Positions 17,971-21,521 of a stretch of 21,521 nt of DNA are shown here, one piece after another. Source of the stretch: Larix sibirica (Eukaryota > Streptophyta > Pinopsida > Pinales > Pinaceae); contig NWUY0300016223.1 of NCBI GenBank assembly GCA_004151065.3, positions 1-21,521 on the forward strand, written 5' to 3'. The position numbers and the translations under genes were made by a program. The notes beneath the pieces are model-generated. The model saw only the letters and a program-made list of their open reading frames with translations, was not told the DNA's origin and searched no databases. The first letter of the stretch is position 1, and each line of letters begins with the position of its first letter.

Positions 17971-20464
17971 AAATACTAGTTCATCTAGACAATAGAGAAT
18001 GATGTCATGCTACAAATGGTATCAAGTTTGTACATTACGATGGGTCATTTACGTCTTTGGGAGTTGGCTATGATTCCTCAAACCACTAGCTCTAGTTTAA
18101 TAATAATTGGGAACTTGTAATTTTGCAAGTGAGGTGGAGGTGCCTAGTTGTGACACCTATTTCATTGCTTTTAGATAGCTCTTCCCACATGATGTCGTGA
18201 GTGATCATACTTGAAATTTGTGCACACTGATAAAAGGTGTTAGCATGGGGCTCCCTAATCATAATTCATGGCACCTTAGCCCAATAATAATTTTTTTTTG
18301 CAAATGCTTCATCACAATTAGCACATATTAGTGCTATGTAATATAAGAGGAACATTTTATTATTCTTAATACTTTATAAGAGTCATTCATTCCTCATTTT
18401 CAAATGAAGAATAAGACTTTTATTATAACAAGTTGTCATGATGTTCAAAATTCAATGGCCCAAGATTTTCTTGCATAGGAGCAAAACCTTCCAGGTAATA
18501 TTGGAGGTGATGAAGACCCTAAAAATCATGGAACTAAAAGGCTTGCATTATTGTTTCATTTTGACTATAGATAAAGTACGTAGGTTGGGAAATTCCTATA
18601 TGTATGTGTCCTAAGGACAAGTTGACCATCACTTAAAACCATGCAAAAAGTGTCTTTTGGGGCTTAATGAAGAGTAAATAGCCACATTTGTTGCTTAGAT
18701 ATCAATCTCTATCCAACAATATCCATTATCAATTGTGTACCTATTGAAGGCCTTGTAATGATTCCAACACCAATCTCTCCCCCTAGTAGCTACGCCATGT
18801 AAACTAACTTTTGATTTTTTAAAATTAAAGCTTCCTTTAAATTTTAATATTATTAGTGTATATAGGACCTTAATACAAAAGTGGTTCATGCATGAAACCT
18901 CCACAAGCAAAGCTCAAAATTCAAAAACTTGCATGGGATGGCTTATGCCAAAAACATCCATGAACAAGATATTAAGAACTAGAAAAATAAGATGGGTTAA
19001 GACAAAATACCCATAGTCATAATGTCAAATTGTTTGGACTGACTAAAAACATATCATAAGAAACACGAGGCATAAGACGAAATATAAATAGAGTGGGCTA
19101 AATGCTCTATGTTTTGGAACATCTTTTAGGCGATTTTTCCAATCGAAATCTGAATGAAATTGTTGGAATTGCATAATTCGATTGCCTAGGGGTATCAAGG
19201 GCGTTGACTCCATTTTTGTAATAAAAAATGCAATTTCAACAATGAAAAATCATGATTTCACTAAATATTTCATCACCAGATTCCAACAAAAATGACCAAG
19301 AAAGTCCAAAATGTAGAACATTTAGCCAACTTCAATATAAAGCACCAATAATTGACCATGCCTACTAAGCAAGGAGGTTGGCCATGGTCATCTAGGGGTG
19401 GACCCCATCTAATGACTAGAGGATTGACATTGACAAGCCACAAGTCCCATTCATCGCCAACGAGGTCCGGGGGCTTCCTCCTCTCAAAGATGGCCTTGAC
19501 CAGAGTCGAAAAGTGTTTATCATTGTGTGGTGGTGATGGGGGCCAATTCATCCCATGTTTGCAACACTCGAACCTATTTTCTAGCTCAATGGGTGGGGTC
19601 TACTATCTCTTTAGTGTGAACCAACATAAACATGCCTATAATATTCAAGTGGTTCTCTTCTCACAGTACAAGGGCCCAACCAATACTCCAAAAGTTGTTG
19701 GAGGTGCTCCATATCGACTTGAACCTTCTGAGCATGAACAATGAGTTGTAAGGAAACACTCCCATTATGGTGCCATTTCATCAAGAAAATACTTGCAATG
19801 AGACAACAACATTAAAAAAAACACCATTGCATCCCTTCCATATATGATACAATAGGTCAACCCTAACAAGCATCCATGTCAAGTGAAACTAAATAGTGCA
19901 TGGAAGTTACTCGCCTAACAAGGAAACCTTCTATTTGAGGAAGATAGGGAGATATTGCTGACATGGACTTAGCCCACGCTAAGGTGGACTTGGCCAGAAG
20001 GAAAAACAAAACAAAACCACTTGAGGGTTTATGCTCACCCACACTATGGATAACATGAGTCATGCACACCCATGTACGAAAGTCTCTTATCCACAGGGAA
20101 CCCTCCCATAATTAAACATTGTGAAAACACTACTTTCTTGGGTTCTAACACTGGTTTCCAAATGTTGTGAAGAAGGAAATACCAAATTTATCATTGATAT
20201 TCCATACACCATAGTTTTTATAGTCGGCCTTCAAGGAAAGGTGTCATGGCCACAACTTGGAGACCAACTTTTTCATTGTCCCAGACACCCATGCGGCAAT
20301 TCCTCGAGCCAAGTCAAGTTGGTCTCACCCTTGACTTGGCCCCAGGAAGAGCTGCACGAGTGTTTGGGACAACGAAAAAAGTTGGGTGACTGGTTGTTCC
20401 CGTGAAAAAAGGTTTGAATCAAATCCATTTATGCCCCATAACTGACTTATACCTCACAAATGTT
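17971..20464. repeat. 2,494-nt duplicated segment, copy 2, bounded by N on both sides
   Basis: This is the partner of 14626..17119. Both edges coincide exactly with single undetermined bases (17970 and 20465), so the whole copy behaves as one contig contained in the preceding sequence. The few differences are of the size expected between alleles or between reads of different quality. One of them (t to c at 19664) removes a stop and lengthens a spurious plus frame from 104 to 130 codons. Confidence 0.92.
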
Positions 20465-20465
20465 N
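20465..20465. other. undetermined base at the right edge of the second 2.5-kb copy
   Basis: The N follows ...cacaaatgtt, where copy 1 continues gtggttttac but this side changes to taaagaactc. It marks the exact end of the duplication. Confidence 0.8.
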
Positions 20466-21284
20466 TAAAGAACTCTTCGAAATGCCAAGACAACAATATA
20501 AACAAGCAGGACCAAGTGCTTCCAAAACATTCAAGCAGGAGCAGACAAGAGAACCAACGAACAAGACCCAAGGCTTACCTTGGGATTCCAACCACCAGGT
20601 CGCTCTGCATCCACCTTCTTTGTGCCAGGAAAGAACCATGAACGCAGGAGAAGCCTCCTATCATCATTTGTACTCTAGTTAAAAACTGTATACATAATTT
20701 ATGAATTAAATGAACAGACAAATTGATTTTGATAACTAACTTTACCTATGCAAATACATTCGCAGTTGATGCAGAGAGATAGGTAAGTGTGGTAAAGGTT
20801 TGTTATGCATAGCCGAGAGCAACTTCCAAAACCCATAACTAATGCATGGTTGAATTTTTTTTTAACACAGAGTTGACCCAGGGTTTCCATGGCGACCATG
20901 GCAGCCGAGTGAGAGCTCGAATCTCCTCCTCTCATACAGACTACCAACAATACTACAACCCCAACGAGGGTTTAGCCTCTTGTCTCACGATGTGTGAAGT
21001 TTCATGTGCCAGCATTAATTAGCCAGTTGGCTCCCACTTTAAGTAATTTCGTTCACCCACTTTGTCTAGTTTGTCATCCACGTTCTTTTTTCTTTTCCAT
21101 TTGGCAAATTGCCACAACCTTGGTCATTCACGCATTATTGGCATATTAATATTTTTACAACACTTGGGATTAAAGATTCGTTAAGCTAGTGGAGCTAGGA
21201 TTTATTGATGACCTCGAACTTTTACCAAGTAGTTTGTACATTGTCACAAATAGGAAAACCATGACCTATTTAACATTTCACGTT
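20466..21284. other. unassigned region at the right end, no gene supported
   Basis: Bases 20466..20690 have more balanced composition and are open in several frames, including a 61-codon minus frame from 20639 (MVLSWHKEGG...) that runs into the N. Its minus strand contains a CAAG|GTAAGC word like a splice donor near 20580, so it could be an exon or element fragment, but I recognise no family. Bases 20860..21000 contain a ccatggcgaccatgg near-palindrome and a ctcgaatctcctcc word weakly like a B box. The rest is A+T-rich with nothing recognisable. Confidence 0.45.
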
Positions 21285-21352
21285 GGAGACATGAACCTGT
21301 AACCTGTACAAGTGAATCGACTTGCTTTAGCTTCATAAGCTAAGTAATCCTC
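21285..21352 (-). mobile_element. degenerate tRNA-like sequence, possible SINE head
   Basis: Read on the minus strand, ttagcttatgaagct resembles an A box and D arm. Caagt-cgattc-acttg then forms a five-pair stem with a six-base loop where the anticodon arm would be, and ggttacaggttcatgtctcc resembles a B box with several mismatches. No acceptor stem pairs convincingly, so it is not a working tRNA gene. The ggttacaggttca phrase is shared with the intron 2 SINE, suggesting a related tRNA-derived family. Confidence 0.35.
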
Positions 21353-21521
21353 AGGGCTTGCTCGAGGAACCTTTTGTCGCATAATAAGAAAATAATCACA
21401 TTTAGTTAAGTAAGTCATCATAGAATGATTTTGAAATGATAATTAAAATATCAATATAGACGCTAAAAACAGGTTGACATTCTAGTTACGAAATAAAGAG
21501 TTCATAATCATATTAACAAAG
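21353..21521. other. right edge of window, nothing recognised
   Basis: A+T-rich sequence after the tRNA-like element, with no open frame or repeat of note. If the SINE interpretation is right, up to about 100 bases here could belong to its flank. Confidence 0.5.

Noticed and set aside
14626-20464. The 2.5-kb repeats as the two LTRs of one retrotransposon
   Set aside because: The ends lack TG...CA (aaatactag ... caaatgtt), no primer site or polypurine tract adjoins them, the interior is only 850 nt with no coding, and the edges coincide with Ns.

Overview
This window is nuclear DNA of a land plant, probably a seed plant with a large, repeat-rich genome. A gymnosperm is a possible but weak guess. 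The evidence is one gene with six exons and GT-AG introns of 135 to about 2,700 bases, an A+T-rich background, a Ty3/gypsy-type LTR with a plant initiator-Met tRNA primer site, tRNA-derived SINE remnants, a decayed LINE, and no compact bacterial-style coding.

The only gene I can support is on the + strand, 3611..10155: the plant NC2-alpha / DRAP1 (Dr1-associated corepressor) homologue. Its six coding exons join without a frame break into a 474-residue protein. Exons 1-4 encode the histone fold (residues about 8-90), exon 5 a short acidic/basic linker, and exon 6 everything after it. Exon 6 holds four tandem copies of a 61-residue glycine-arginine plus acidic module. Copies 2-4 are identical base for base. 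A tail follows with an LNLDL (EAR-type) motif, a 12-residue direct repeat and an acidic end. One copy of the module would give about 291 residues, roughly the usual plant length, so a recent coding expansion is the most interesting biological feature here.

Left flank (1..3540): one LTR (1289..2532) in minus orientation with its primer-binding site at 1274..1285. The element's non-coding leader continues toward base 1 and carries two neighbouring tandem arrays, of 130-nt and 84-nt units. An A+T-rich stretch and a probable SINE remnant lie between the LTR and the gene.

Introns: intron 1 (2.7 kb) contains an old head-to-tail duplication (3676..4190 / about 4191..4606) and smaller duplications. 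Intron 2 contains a tRNA-derived SINE just upstream of exon 3.

Right flank (10156..21521): no intact gene. It has a broken LINE (endonuclease, reverse-transcriptase C-terminal and zinc-knuckle remnants, in order), several short tandem duplications, and a 2,494-nt segment present twice (14626..17119 and 17971..20464, about 99.7% identical).

The only three undetermined bases (11539, 17970, 20465) each sit exactly at the edge of a duplicated segment. The second 2.5-kb copy is bounded by N on both sides. This looks more like contigs joined with single-N spacers than like real duplication, so sequence order and length beyond about 11.3 kb should be treated with caution. The NC2-alpha gene lies wholly before the first N.
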